A stretch of DNA of 64,000 nucleotides from contig NW_019173939.1 of NCBI RefSeq assembly GCF_001642475.1, positions 62,001 through 126,000 on the forward strand, in the 5' to 3' direction. Made by a program: the position numbers and the translations under genes. A model generated the notes under the pieces. The model did no database searches, was not told where the DNA came from, and worked only from the letters and a program-made list of their open reading frames with translations. Every line of letters starts with the position of its first letter. Position 1 is the first letter of the stretch. Shown here in pieces: positions 21,674-32,956 of this stretch. The stretch is from Fonsecaea monophora (Eukaryota > Ascomycota > Eurotiomycetes > Chaetothyriales > Herpotrichiellaceae).

Positions 21674-22742
21674 ATTTGGGAGCGGGTTTTCTGGCTGGCC
21701 GGAACAAACCCGACCTTAAGAAGCGTCGCTGCGCGTGTCTTGGACATCATATGGAGTTATGAGCATAAGCATGGACTTGGACAATGGCATGGACATGGGA
21801 ATGGGCTTTGGCATTTGGCGTTGGAACATCGTGTGTGCGAGCGTGGACGAAGCATCGAGTCGTGCACCTCCCAGTTATCAAGTTTGTTTTTCCATAGTCT
21901 CTACGGCTTTGACTCAAGGATTTGCGAAAGAAAACTTGGTCCTGGCTGAATACACACATACATAAATTCTCTATTGAGAAAGTACAGAGCCTTGTTGCCC
22001 CATCGAATCCTATGTCCATATTCTCTCGCATTCGCCGTGCATTTCGCCTAGGACCGCAACCCGGCACGGCAGAGCAAATCGACGAGAACATTCGGTGCGT
22101 GACGAACTTGACTTGTACATTCTAACGGAGATCCAAGCAGAGAGAGAGAGAGAGAGAGAGAAATAACATACAATAGGACAGGAAGAGACAAGACCAGGCA
22201 GGACCAGGCAGGACAGGCTACCATTGATGTAATCGCACTCAATTGTCCCTCTCCTCTCCCTTTATCATCCCTCTAACGCTCTATCTTTCAATACTTAATT
22301 TGAATACTTCCACACAAAGCAATACAAGCCAGGCAAGTCTCGCAAGTCTTTCTTTCCTTCCCAGTATCCCAAAATATTTTCCAAGAAAGGAGGAAACAAA
22401 AACCACAGCCGTCGTATACTGGATTTTTAGTGGAAGTTGATGGGCCGCAAAACCGAGACATCGCAATGTTTTCTTGGATCAAGTGGCCAGGAAAATAGTC
22501 TTCAAAAAAGCCATTCCTCCCTCCCTGCGTTCTATGTGGCGAGTTCTTTTCCCTTTCATGTTGTCTGTCCGGTTCTGGAATCCAAGACCCTCATCAACGT
22601 CTCCAGACTCAACTCCGGCGCCTCAGATGAAGGAGAACCGAGTCGGTATTCTTCTCTTCTTCACCAACGCTCACGCACACACACAACACCGTCAATCTCC
22701 TTCTCTCTCCTCCCTCTCTCACCACTCACTCAGCCGATGGAT
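21674..22742. other. Intergenic region between convergent sirtuin and carrier genes
   Basis: Both flanking genes end here. It contains an (AG)11 run (22139-22160), then GGACCAGGCA-type repeats (about 22190-22216), and CT-rich sequence near 22650-22740. No gene is supported. Confidence 0.55.
22139..22160 (+). repeat. (AG)11 microsatellite
   Basis: Eleven perfect AG units in the shared 3' flank of the sirtuin and carrier genes, closely followed by imperfect copies of a GACCAGGCA unit. Confidence 0.93.
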
Positions 22743-23877
22743 TTAAGCGCCCATCTTTCGGAACCAGTCCATCACACCGGTGTACACAACAAGCAAGACT
22801 CCGCCACCAGGTCCCAGTCTCAGAACCTTGGGCAAGAAACCCTTGTAAAGCGCCGCACCACCTTCCTCCTTCATGATCGTTCCCAGACCAGGCCAGGCCC
22901 AGTTATACTTGGGCACCTGTCCGTGGACCTTGGGCGAGTTCTGGATACGCGACTTGACCACGTCCATGGGAGTGTTAAGGATCGTACCGACAGTGCCACC
23001 GATCGTGCCAGAAATGAAGTCATTCAGCATCGCCTTTCCGCGTTCGGCCTTGTCGACTTTGGGCATGAGCGATTTGACTTGGAAGATGCAGCCGAAATAC
23101 CCGGCGTTCCAGAGGATGTGTCGCCAAAGAGTTGATTCCAATCCGTTGTAGAGGGCCAAGGGTCCCTCAGCTTTCACGGTCTTGACAACGCAGTCCACTA
23201 TTCCGTTATACTTCCCAGCAGATGCACGATCTTGTAATCTGATCTTGACCAGTTCGAAAGGGACCACGACAAATGCCTCCGTAGCGCCAGCGGTTGCGCC
23301 GGTCAGGATAGCGAGCGGCTGGGTGGCCTTTTCAACACCGAAGAGGTTGCGGTAGAAAATACCCCAGGAGTCGTTCGCGGCGAACTTCGTTGCTCGCTTG
23401 GGAGCCTCCATCATGATGGGCGCGCCAATGCCACGATATAGCCGAGAGGGACCTTCGTTCTTGACAATCTTACGCAGGCAGTCGAACATGCCGGTGTAGT
23501 AGTCTTGGCCGGGGACGGGCGTTCTGCCCTGAAGTTGTCTGTAGGCTCAGCGGGAAGTGGTTAGCTGGGTGTTGCTTTGCGCCATCTGGTGATATGTACG
23601 TACACTCTTGTCTTGACCACATCCAACGGGTACCTGGATGAAGGCAGTCAGCAAAAGGTCGGGACTGCCTTGTCTCGCCACAGCTTCGGCGTGCGTGTAC
23701 AGTATGCGAGACCAAAACTCACATTATGAGGATCTAGAACGCTTTGATTAGTGGGAGCTCTAGGAAAGATGCATGCCTCAATTATTGTGGTCTCTTTGGT
23801 TCTGAACTCACCTCTGAGACACCGGCGATGGCTCCGGCACCGATCTGGTAGCCGAAGCCCAAAGGCTTTTCCGTCAT
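22743..23877 (-). CDS. Mitochondrial 2-oxodicarboxylate carrier (Odc1/2 type)
   Basis: Exons 23877-23812, 23733-23723, 23633-23604 and 23538-22743 give 300 residues, the normal length for a mitochondrial carrier; all phases agree. The three signature motifs are YPLDVVKTRVQ, VPFELVKIRLQ and TPMDVVKSRIQ, one per 100-residue repeat. Six membrane helices are expected. The stretch APKRATKFAANDSWG is typical of the oxodicarboxylate carriers. These exchange 2-oxoadipate and 2-oxoglutarate across the inner membrane for lysine metabolism. Exon 2 is only 11 nt (ATCCTCATAAT) and exon 3 only 30 nt. Introns are 78, 89 and 65 nt with GTGAGT, GTGAGT and GTACGT donors. Exact substrate range is inferred from family resemblance. 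Confidence 0.94.
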
Positions 23878-24951
23878 TTTGCTTATAAGTTACGGTGTGT
23901 GCGATATCCGGTCTTCGAGATGGGTGCGGTCAAAGGGCGTGAGTGGAGGTTGGCGCAAGCGGAGTAGAGAGACACAACGACCCAAAGGCGAGGAGTGAAG
24001 AGTACGCGACAGCACGGAGACAGAGGTTGGGCTAAAGTAGCACCGTGATGAACAGATGTCTGCTCTTGAAGAGGATTTCAAAGAGCATAAAGAGCACCAA
24101 GTACTCTAGGTTAAATCGTGAGGAAATGTTTTTGGGCGCAGGGGAGGGTCAACTCCGACTTTGGAGACTTTTGGCCAAGGAAGAGTGGTTGGTCGTCTGC
24201 TCCGGCCAGTTGGAGAAGCGGGAGAATCAGGGGAAGAGGTTCGTGAATAGCCCCCGACAACGGCCCCTTCTCGCTAGAGCATGCCGGGTCTCGGATAAGC
24301 AATCGGTCACGATGCGGATCGTTAACCTCTGCGATCTGAATGGCAGACCGAGGACACAGCTCGTGCACTGAACCATGAATGATCAAAGTAACCAGGGCGT
24401 GACGGACACAACCCCTTTGATTCAAGAGTATTACTAGTATCATGCATTCCCTCCCTACCCACCAAGTCATGATCCATGCTATCAGATCACGGCGTGCATG
24501 TTCTGTGTCTACCTACAATACATATCCCGTTCCAGGCCTGGCTCTGCCTGCTGCCCTTGACTTGGAACCAAATGCCTCAAATGTGCGCCGAGTGACAAAT
24601 GAAAAGATGAAATGTCAGAACGAGGGGGTATCCAGGCAAACAAAAGACAAAAATCAGCTCGAATGGACCCAACCATAAATCCCATCCGGCAAGTACATGA
24701 AAGATCGCATCCCAAGGATTGGCGAATGTACTTGATGGGAGAAAAAAACAAGAGATAACAAGAGCCTCAGGCTCAAATCCATCAGCTCGCAGAATGTCTC
24801 CGCCCTCATATGTTTCTCCGGTACCAATGCTGGCTGGTATGTTCAACCTCTGACGCCTGCGCTGAAGGTCATCACTGCCGGCGTCGTGTTTGTCGCGCAC
24901 ACTCTTGCTGAGGTGGCATCCGACTTTAGGCATCATCACGCGACACTTTCA
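23878..24951. other. Intergenic region between the carrier and the bHLH gene
   Basis: It should hold the carrier promoter and the 3' flank of the bHLH gene, both on the minus strand. Short overlapping frames on both strands (24045-24939) have no domain. Confidence 0.5.
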
Positions 24952-26595
24952 TCAATTCATGTCCATGAACTCATCTTCTTCTTTGAAGCTGATGCCTGTA
25001 TGTCCGGCGCTGTGCCAGTATTGTGTTTGGCCGGCTCCGTTACTGCCACTATTTGTGCCACTGCCGCCACTATGAAAGCCCGGGCTGAGTTCGAAATTGC
25101 TTTGAGGACTGAGACTGGGGTTATTCAGGACCCGCTCGCCCGCGACATTCGTGTGTCGTGGGACCCGTAGCCCAGTGCCATCTGTCCTGGAGTAAGAAAA
25201 TGTGCTGGAATCATTTTTCTCCATGGCATCCATGACTTCAGAGCGCATGCGTTTGTCATCTTCTGTGACTTGGAAAGGCCATTGGCCGCCTATTGACTGG
25301 ATGTATTGGAGTAGTTCGTCTTCCTGCTGGTATTTTTGATGCAGCGCCCACATGAGGTCACGAGTCCACGCAACCGCTCCATTGAGGATGTCACCCTTGT
25401 TAGGGCCTTTTTCCTTCTCCTCAATCGGTAGTCCAATCGTGATGTTCCCTGCAGTGCTGGCAGCGCGACGACCGGCAGCACCTGCAAGTAATGATGTGGC
25501 GGCATTGTTAGCATTTGGCGGACTCATGCTCGCAGCGCCGGTAGTTGGCGAGAGTGGTCCAGTACTCTGTAACTGCTTCTTGACCTTGTCATCCTCCAGG
25601 CGGTGTTGTGGCACCAAGTGGGACAAGTCGTGGATGCGTTCATTGATGTTGTCTCGCCGCCGCCGTTCAACAGCATTGTGCGACGCACGCCTCCTTCGCT
25701 TCTTAGCCTCTGCAGTCTCTGTATTGCTGGTACTAAGACCGCCATCGACCTTTGCCGGTAGTGAGGCATGATGACCAGTCCCAAGAGTCTCAGAAATGCC
25801 AGCATGATGAATGCCATTGCCTGGAGATGACAACGGCGAATCTAGGTATGAATGGAAGCTCCCAGGCGTGCTGTCGTATTGTCCCGACAAGGTCTTGGAG
25901 TGTCGATTTTGGACGTTCGGGGCGCGGATGGGACGACCATTGGCAAGATTTCCCGATTCTGGAGTTCCGATCTGTAGTCCTGCCATCCCTGCCGTACGTG
26001 GAGTCAACGGGGTTCGCTGATCGGACGATTTCCGATTTGCCGCCTGCATACTGGGACGCTTTCCAAACTGGGAACCTTGATGAGGCGACATATGAGTCGG
26101 GAGGGAACCCATGGGCCTGAATTGGTTATAGTCAAAGTTTCCAAGGAATGGGCTCTGAATGGGAGGCCCGTCCGGAGTACTAGAATAGACATTGGGTATT
26201 TGGTTCTGCTGGTCCATTTGGACTGCACCTGAATTTCTGTTATTGCTGTTGGTAGGATTTGCCATGGTGAAATCATCAAACATGCCTTGACCATTGTTGT
26301 TTCCGAAGTCGAGGGACTCTAATAACTCGTTGTCAGTGTAAGCGGGTCCCACCCCGACGCCGTAACTGGACGAGATGGGATTTCCACCATAGTTGTATGG
26401 CATGCTACCATAGTTGGTGGTGGGCATGGAGAGCTCGGAGGGGTCAATGCTCCCGCCATCCTGTTGGTTGTTGAACTGGTTGCCATAACCCTGAGAGTTG
26501 CCATAGTTCGCCGACGACATGAATCGGTTAGGGTTATTACCGAAGTCATCGGGTTCGCTCTTGATATAGGGCATACCGGCTGAAGAATGTGTCAT
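24952..26595 (-). CDS. Basic helix-loop-helix transcription factor with a long loop
   Basis: A 547-residue frame starting at the ATG at 26595; the open frame extends four codons upstream without an ATG. Residues 1-290 are Asn/Gly/Ser/Gln-rich and disordered, with several TP and SP sites. The basic region carries His306, Glu310 and Arg314 (HNAVERRRRDN), the trio that reads CACGTG E-boxes. Helix 1 (about 317-334) is separated from helix 2 (GDILNGAVAWTRDLMWALHQKY, about 401-421) by roughly 65 residues. A zipper-like helix follows. The layout resembles fungal Rtg3/MiT-like bHLH factors, but the target pathway is not shown. The tail contains FKEEDEF. About 3.8 kb of gene-free sequence lies upstream, consistent with a long promoter and leader. 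Confidence 0.92.
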   Translation of the reverse strand: MTHSSAGMPYIKSEPDDFGNNPNRFMSSANYGNSQGYGNQFNNQQDGGSIDPSELSMPTTNYGSMPYNYGGNPISSSYGVGVGPAYTDNELLESLDFGNNNGQGMFDDFTMANPTNSNNRNSGAVQMDQQNQIPNVYSSTPDGPPIQSPFLGNFDYNQFRPMGSLPTHMSPHQGSQFGKRPSMQAANRKSSDQRTPLTPRTAGMAGLQIGTPESGNLANGRPIRAPNVQNRHSKTLSGQYDSTPGSFHSYLDSPLSSPGNGIHHAGISETLGTGHHASLPAKVDGGLSTSNTETAEAKKRRRRASHNAVERRRRDNINERIHDLSHLVPQHRLEDDKVKKQLQSTGPLSPTTGAASMSPPNANNAATSLLAGAAGRRAASTAGNITIGLPIEEKEKGPNKGDILNGAVAWTRDLMWALHQKYQQEDELLQYIQSIGGQWPFQVTEDDKRMRSEVMDAMEKNDSSTFSYSRTDGTGLRVPRHTNVAGERVLNNPSLSPQSNFELSPGFHSGGSGTNSGSNGAGQTQYWHSAGHTGISFKEEDEFMDMN

Positions 26596-29500
26596 GATCC
26601 AAAACAAAGGAAAGAGTGAGAAGTAGGTGGTCGGAATAAGGTGGCAATAAGAATAGAAGAAGTTCAGCTCGCGTGCTTTGACCCAGATGTCACTCAGCAG
26701 CGAACAAAAGAAACCAGGTGGCTATCAAGCGGATATAGCCATGGGGTTTGCTGACCAGGTGAATGAGAAAAGGTGAAGCACGGCTATCGAGGGTAACTCC
26801 GTCCTAGTGATACCGAGAGTGAATGGACTTGGGTTGTCACCGTCAAGCAGTGACCATCCGTGCCGAAAACTTCCCTGTCGCAACGTGGACGAGGCTGACG
26901 GCAGTATGCGCTGTCAGCAATGAATCACACCGTCCGGCCTTATTCCGTTGTGTGTTCGTAGGTGATATTCGCTATTCTGTGTAGCGTGCGTCTGAAGCGA
27001 GAAAAAGACCGTCCCAATTCGAACAGCAGCAGACAGATCAAGGGGTGTTCTCCGACGGCGTGAGTCTTTTTGGCTCTAAAGGCTGACCCAAATCGCCGAT
27101 ACCACCTCTTTCTGGGTTGCCTTGAATGATTGATGTGGTGAACGGCGACTGAGGTGGTCAGAGGGAAGATTGGACGGGCGCAAAGCGAAGCAAGAGCGCA
27201 AACTATTGAGCTGTACTGAAATGTGGACGAGATAGCGGGTGCGGATTGAATGCGAGGGGCTACCAGAGGAAAGCCGTGGGACAGAAGACCTGAAGGTGGG
27301 AGCTGCGCTCAATCGAGGTTTCGTGGCGGCCAGGTGTACAAGTGGCACAGAGTCGATGTCGTCAACGTCAGAAGTTGTCGTAATCGCGGTTGTTCGGGAT
27401 AAGGTGAAATAGATCAGGACAGAGTGTCTGGGATGGCAAGGCTCCGAGGGGGGTTGTCGTGGTTGTGGTTGAAGGTGGGATGCGGTGTGGTTGTTGTACG
27501 GAGAGACAGGGAGGGTACCGTCAGGGTAAGGGTTGTTTGTGGCAGTGGCAGTGCGAGAAGGCCACCTTGGGGAAGTGAATTTTGAGTGCGGCCGAGATGC
27601 CGTGACCGAGTGAGTGGGAGAGGCCAGGGAGAAGGGCGACGGAGAAGTCGAAGGGCAACAGTGGCGGCGCTGGGGGGGCACTGGGGGGTTGGACAGCTGG
27701 TGAGTGGCTGCCCAGAGTCGTCCGGGTTCGTCACCGCGATTCGGCTCTACCAATGGAATTCCGAGTCGATCTGGACTCGAAGCTCGACCTTGGCGCAGGG
27801 CGGGGCTGGATTGGGCGGCGGCACAAGTCGAGTATGTGAGTCAAGCTGCCGCCTCTCATGCCACAAGCACGATTCAATTGGACTGTGCGACTTGTTAAGG
27901 TTGACACTTGATAGGTCGACGGGTTGATGGGCACTTCGGTACGACCTTCTTGCAGTTTTTTATAGGAGCTGATGAGTATTCAGGAGAGAGCTGGTCTGGA
28001 CGATCCCTTGGAGAGGGGCGGGTCGATGGAGGTGGAAGGGGATAACAAGCAGCGGATAACCCGCACCTGCGCTCGAACGAAATGAGCCGATTTGCTCTAG
28101 ATACTACCGGGAAAATCGAAGACGGACAATAAATTCTCGCTACGTCCAACCTGGATCAGTCGATCTCTTTATATGTGCATGCAAGGCTGGCTCGTCGACA
28201 ACCAGTACCCGGTACAGCCTGCCCATTGCACCCTCCAGCTGCCACTCCCGTTGCGTATGCACTCCACCAGTTTTCCTCCTTTTAACCCATGCGCAGCCAC
28301 ATGAGGCGGCGTGCAGGGTGCCGGATACAACCGGAAGACCAATCGAAATACATACCCCAGGGCTTGGACCCTGGTCTGATATGAGCGGGATGAGCAACAC
28401 GGGTGGACCCCGAAAGGGTGTGAACCCCTCCGGTCTACTGGCTGTGCGGACTCCCTCAAGGGCGACAAGGCGGCATGGGACGAGGGAGCAAGACGGGGAC
28501 CACCCTCCTTTTGACTATATCTGTTATGTTTGCCAACTTGGTCCTGTCTCGGGTGGCCGTGTTGGAAGGGCTCATGAGACTGGGACAGAGTTCGCTCCTC
28601 TGCCCGCATGGCTATGTACATACACCCTTTCATTGTCCAGCTCAGCTGCATGACTTGTACTCGGTATATCAAGGCATTCATTACATCAGTCGATCATGGT
28701 GAGCAAGGTCAAGTGCCCCTCTTAGCAACACCACTCCGAAGAGCCAAGCCACAATCTAACGCTCACTAGAGGGTCCGTCAAGGCTGGCGACGTGTGTACT
28801 GTGGGATTTCCAGAAAAGTCATGATGCCTGCAGATGACTGTTTTCCCAAAATCGCATCCGTGCTCACCCACGCTCACCCACGGCTCCATCCATCCTCGGC
28901 CGGAGAAAAAAAGAGTAGCACGTTCTGTTGCAACGTTGCCCGGGTTGGGAGGAGATTCGTACCCCGGGCCTGGAATGCTGTGCGACACGACACCAAACGA
29001 TCAGATCTCCGGAAACTGCTTAGAGTTCGTCCTTTTGCTCAACACTGGCCAATATCACAACCTTGTCATGCTTTGCATTCCAGCATGCAGGGTAGATCGG
29101 CATAGGCTCATGCAGCGTCCCTTCTCTGCAGCTATCGCGGTGCGACGGATGTGCCCGATGCATCACAGAGGGAAATGCTCTCTTGCGGATTAGTTGACTT
29201 GCCAGAGGATGGGTACTGTAAAGTTAGGGACACGGCGCCCCATACTGCAAACCCATGCGGATGGGACGAACCGCTGGCTGCTCGCGCTCTGGGCTCGGGC
29301 TTTTGGCTTCTGGCTTATCCGGCCTGGTTCAGCACCGATAGTTCTTGCTACTAAGACTTACGCTTTGCCTGAACGGCAAGGGCCATGAGAAGCTGATGAA
29401 GCGAATGCACGGGGTAGGGCTGTTGGTTTAGCGGCGGACATTCTGGCCTTGGGCTGATGACCACTGTCCGGGACACGAGCAACTTCGCGATTCTGTTCAC

Positions 29501-30420
29501 GGCATAGCATCCTCTCTGAACGAGTAATTCAGGTCAACACTAGTGCAAGGATATGCGAGCAATACCTCGAGCAGAAAGGTGGGCAATGGAGGGGGGTTGT
29601 CAGGGAGGACGAGGTGGAGCGGTGATTGGATGCCTGGCCCAAATCGCCTTTTGGTGCATTTTTAGCGCAACGGTGGTGACACTGGCGAGGGTGGCAACTG
29701 GGGGGGCAGCTCCCCAAGCGCTGGATCTGTAGTCGGACTTGTCTTGGTCGCTCACCCTCTCCCCAAGTTTCTGCTCGAAACAGCCGGACCTCTCTGCATT
29801 TGGCTTCACACCTTGGCTTCGTCGAGACTTTACCCTTGACCACACTGGTGCCCTTGTGCACTGTGCACCGCGCACTGCTATCATTGCAGTTCCCACCGTC
29901 TTCGCCCTCCTCTCCATCGATCTCGAACCACCCTTCCGCCTTCTGCCACTTCGGTGAACTCCGGAGGCTGTCACCTTGCAAAGCAAGACATTCTGCAGGC
30001 AGCCGGCAGAATCCTGCTCTCCTGCCTTGCCTATCGTGCCTATTCCATCTGCGTTCCCTACACAAGAGTTCAATCGATGCGCCCTGGCGCGAATTGCCCT
30101 TGCACGGCATTACTCTTACATCTCCTTCGGTCTTGTCATTCCGTGAAGTCGCCTTGAGTTGGGTCTGGTCACAAGCGAGAACCCTGCACTGCGCTAGAGC
30201 CAAAACACATTCCAACCTTCGTCATTCCCTCAATTGGTGTCTGTGCTCCTCAGCCTGGCACGACAAAAGCTCGAAGCTTCTAGAGGAGCCAGGCGTCTCT
30301 GTTGGAAGGACCAAAAGACCTGGAAGTGGGCAGATCGACACTCGAGCGGTGTCACGTCCGTTCCGGACGGAATCATTGTCCGACAAAGCAATTCGAACTG
30401 AGAAGGGTTGACCGGTCAGA
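26596..30420. other. 3.8-kb region without a supported gene (bHLH / Sft2 divergent promoter)
   Basis: The starts of two divergent genes bound this stretch. Frames such as 27076-27753 (-), 28169-28681 (-), 29529-30215 (-) and 29800-30411 (+) overlap one another, mostly lack ATG starts, and are rich in Ser, Pro, His and Arg as expected from GC-rich leader DNA read at random. The half near 26600-27100 probably contains the bHLH 5' leader. The half near 29700-30420 is the likely Sft2 leader. A long non-coding RNA is possible but cannot be shown. Confidence 0.5.
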
Positions 30421-31457
30421 ATGGCGTCCTCCTCTTTTCGAGAATCAATGAATTCCTTGGGGTGGTCCAGAAGAGATCCGGACGTCCCGGTCAATACGTC
30501 GTCGTCAAAGCCCTTGTTGTCCAAAATCTCGTCGCTCAATCCGTTCGGAGGCAAAGGCTACGTCCAATTACCCACACACGAGGCTCCAGGTGCACCACTA
30601 CCGGCGCCGACGAGGAGAGAGGAAGAGGAGGGGTGGTTCGCATGTATGTTGGCTTCGCGCATGACTCCTGTCCAAGAATACAGAACAACCCAAATCCACA
30701 CTCACAGGAATGACTGACATTTTGATGACTTGACAGTAAGTCGATGGGACCGTTTGTTGATCTTCGGTGGCTGCAATCTCGCAGCGCTGGCATGTTTCGT
30801 TATCTGCTTTGCGTTGCTCCCCGTCTTGTCTCTAAAGCCACGAAAATTCGCAATTCTGTAAGTCTCCCAAAGTCATTCCGGGCCCTTACTACATTTGCTG
30901 CACACCACCACGCGCTCGTCTGGGGGGGCCATGTGACAGCGCGTACACCCCATGATGATGTCAGCTATTTTCTATCTTGAGCTTGATGCCCACGCTCGGG
31001 AAGACCCCTGTGAGGTGTCTATTTGGCTCTCAGAACCTGGATTTGTGCATGTGTCTAAATGGAGTCGTACGTGTGGCTGACGCGTCATGATAGGTGGTCG
31101 GTTGGCTCGTTGATGTTTCTTGCCTCATGGGCCTTTTTGATGGGGCCGGTACAATACACAACACATTTACTCTCAGGCCCTCGTCTACCATTTACAGCTG
31201 CTTACTTTGGTTCCATCATCATGACCATCTATTTCGCTGTGGGTGTAAGTACAATTCTAGACCTTGTCGCGATGCTGCAAGACAATACTGACACACCATG
31301 TCAGCTCCACTCCACGATCCTCACTCTCATTTCCTCGATTGTGCAGCTTGTGGCGTTGGTGTGGTATTTAGTCAGCTACTTTCCGATGGGAAGCAGCGGC
31401 TTGCGCTTTGCGGCTAGATTTGGCTCCAGTCGAGTCACCGCGTGGATGAACGACTGA
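30421..31457 (+). CDS. SFT2: Vesicle transport protein Sft2
   Basis: Exons 30421-30643, 30737-30857, 31094-31244 and 31305-31457 join in frame to 215 residues; introns are 93, 236 and 60 nt. The N-terminus has SKISSLNPFGGKGYVQLP and an acidic REEEEGWF motif. Four membrane segments follow: IFGGCNLAALACFVICFALL, SLMFLASWAFLMGP, FGSIIMTIYFAVG and STILTLISSIVQLVALVWYL. The tail begins with SYFPMGSSGLRF. This layout and the PFTAAYFGS block are diagnostic of Sft2, a small Golgi/endosome membrane protein that helps fusion of retrograde vesicles with the Golgi. It converges on the ankyrin gene, whose stop lies 175 bp away. Confidence 0.95.
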
Positions 31458-31632
31458 ATTCTGTGCAGGACATGGGTTTTCGTGTAGCAAGCTCCTTGGT
31501 AGGAACATACAACCATGTCGCCGGTTAGGCCCGGCTATGCTCGTTCCCGTCTGTGATATATGCACAGCCGAGGATGTGGTTGAGGCAGCGCTTTACGTGG
31601 TTTGCCGTTGCAGATATCCGATGCGCTTGCGA

Positions 31633-32313
31633 TTACTCGAAACGTCTCCTAACATCCCGGCTTTCATTTTCCACATCTCTCACTGCGTCCGTGATCAGCT
31701 CGCGCAGTTCTCTCTGACCTTCTGCGGTGTGAAAATTCTCCTTGGCTGCCAGCTCTTCTATCCTTCGCCTAAATTCGGGGTCGGGTTCTTGTTCAAGTGT
31801 GGCCCGTGACATGTCGTCTTCGGTGCCGATGTTGATAGATACATTGGGTGGGAGGGGTGCAGGGCGGGAAGCTCCATTGGAGATCGACCCAGAATGTGCA
31901 GATGTCGCGGTAGGATCTAGTGAGAGGAGGGTATGGAGGTATTCTGCGACTTCTGGGAACTCCTGTTCGGACTCGAACTTCTCGAGCGCATTCATACCTT
32001 CGTCATTTTGTACTGTGAGATCAACGTGTAACTCCTCCACCAGGCACTTTGCGATGTCTACCGTCTCGGCCACAAACAAGCATGTTTCCCCGTCCTCATC
32101 TTTCAAGTTCACATCCACGTTGAACTCACTGACCAGCGTCCGTAAGAGATCCGCATGATTATAAGAAGCCGCGGCATGTAGAAGCGAATAACCATGTGCG
32201 TCTTGCGCAGACGCTAACTCTGGTCTGGAGCGAAGTAAAGGTAGGAGTCGGTGGTCAGGATCCGGGGTGTTTGCTGCGAGCAAAAACGGATTTAGGTTGG
32301 GGTCCGTCGACAT
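31633..32313 (-). CDS. Ankyrin-repeat protein
   Basis: A 226-residue frame starting at the ATG at 32313 (MSTDPNLNPFLLA); the frame continues 13 codons further up without another ATG. Residues 8-125 form about three ankyrin repeats, including DAHGYSLLHAAASYNHADLLRTLV and DEDGETCLFVAETVDIAKCLVEE. An acidic/Arg-rich C-terminal helix (about 170-226) contains FRRRIEELA and a Glu/Arg/Asp mix. Small fungal ankyrin proteins of this shape (yeast YCR051W is a similar case) have no defined molecular role. It shares a 643-bp divergent promoter with the tRNA ligase. Confidence 0.88.
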   Translation of the reverse strand: MSTDPNLNPFLLAANTPDPDHRLLPLLRSRPELASAQDAHGYSLLHAAASYNHADLLRTLVSEFNVDVNLKDEDGETCLFVAETVDIAKCLVEELHVDLTVQNDEGMNALEKFESEQEFPEVAEYLHTLLSLDPTATSAHSGSISNGASRPAPLPPNVSINIGTEDDMSRATLEQEPDPEFRRRIEELAAKENFHTAEGQRELRELITDAVRDVENESRDVRRRFE

Positions 32314-32956
32314 GATAGATGGAAGAAGGGGGGGAAATCCTGTTGACGACAACTCAAGATTGGCATTGGAGCATAGCTGACCCCGATAGACTCTAGTGAT
32401 AGGAGACGAGGTGGGACTCCTGGGAGTGTCACAATTGGGGAGTCAGCCTCAGCTTTGAAAAAGCGAAGTAGTAGTTATTGAGTCACTGAGATAAACCTCT
32501 TGAGTGGTGGAAAAATCCTAGCGAACATCAGCCACGTGTGGCCGCAAGGCTAGTTCAAAAGTGCCACCACCACGCATCAGGCTGAGCACTTCTGTTGACC
32601 CACTATGGATTCTCGAAATTCATCCTTTGAGAAATGAAGTCCACATCCTTCTGGGTTTTACTAGTAGTGAATGACTCAACCATCTAAGGGGCCGAAGTGA
32701 ATTTCTGCAATCATAAATCGAGGCATCGAGGGTTGTGCCTTCCTGGCGTAAAATAAAAGGTGATTATCATGACCTAAATTTTCTGGCAATTCCGTACACC
32801 TCGATTCTTCCATTTTCCATACGCCCCATCAATTCTGCAGCCTCGTTCCCTACGGCTAGCGAGTATCGTCGGCCTTTTGGTTCGGTTCCTGTGTCTTTAC
32901 TGCCTCACTTGTCTAATCACTTATATTGTGACCATCGTGGCGCACAGTTAGCCAAG
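32314..32956. promoter_or_regulatory. Divergent promoter, ankyrin protein / tRNA ligase
   Basis: 643 bp between two ATGs in opposite directions. The open frame of the ligase extends upstream to 32735 but without an in-frame ATG, so that part is treated as leader. No specific box is recognised. Confidence 0.5.

Noticed and set aside
27076..27753. 225-residue minus-strand frame upstream of the bHLH gene
   Set aside because: It has no ATG at its start, is Ser/Pro/His/Arg-rich without a domain, and competes with overlapping frames on the other strand.
29529..30411. Overlapping frames on both strands before Sft2
   Set aside because: They shadow each other, carry no domain and fall where the Sft2 leader is expected.
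32735..32956. N-terminal extension of the tRNA ligase frame
   Set aside because: The extension lacks an ATG, and the length and motifs of the family fit the start at 32957.
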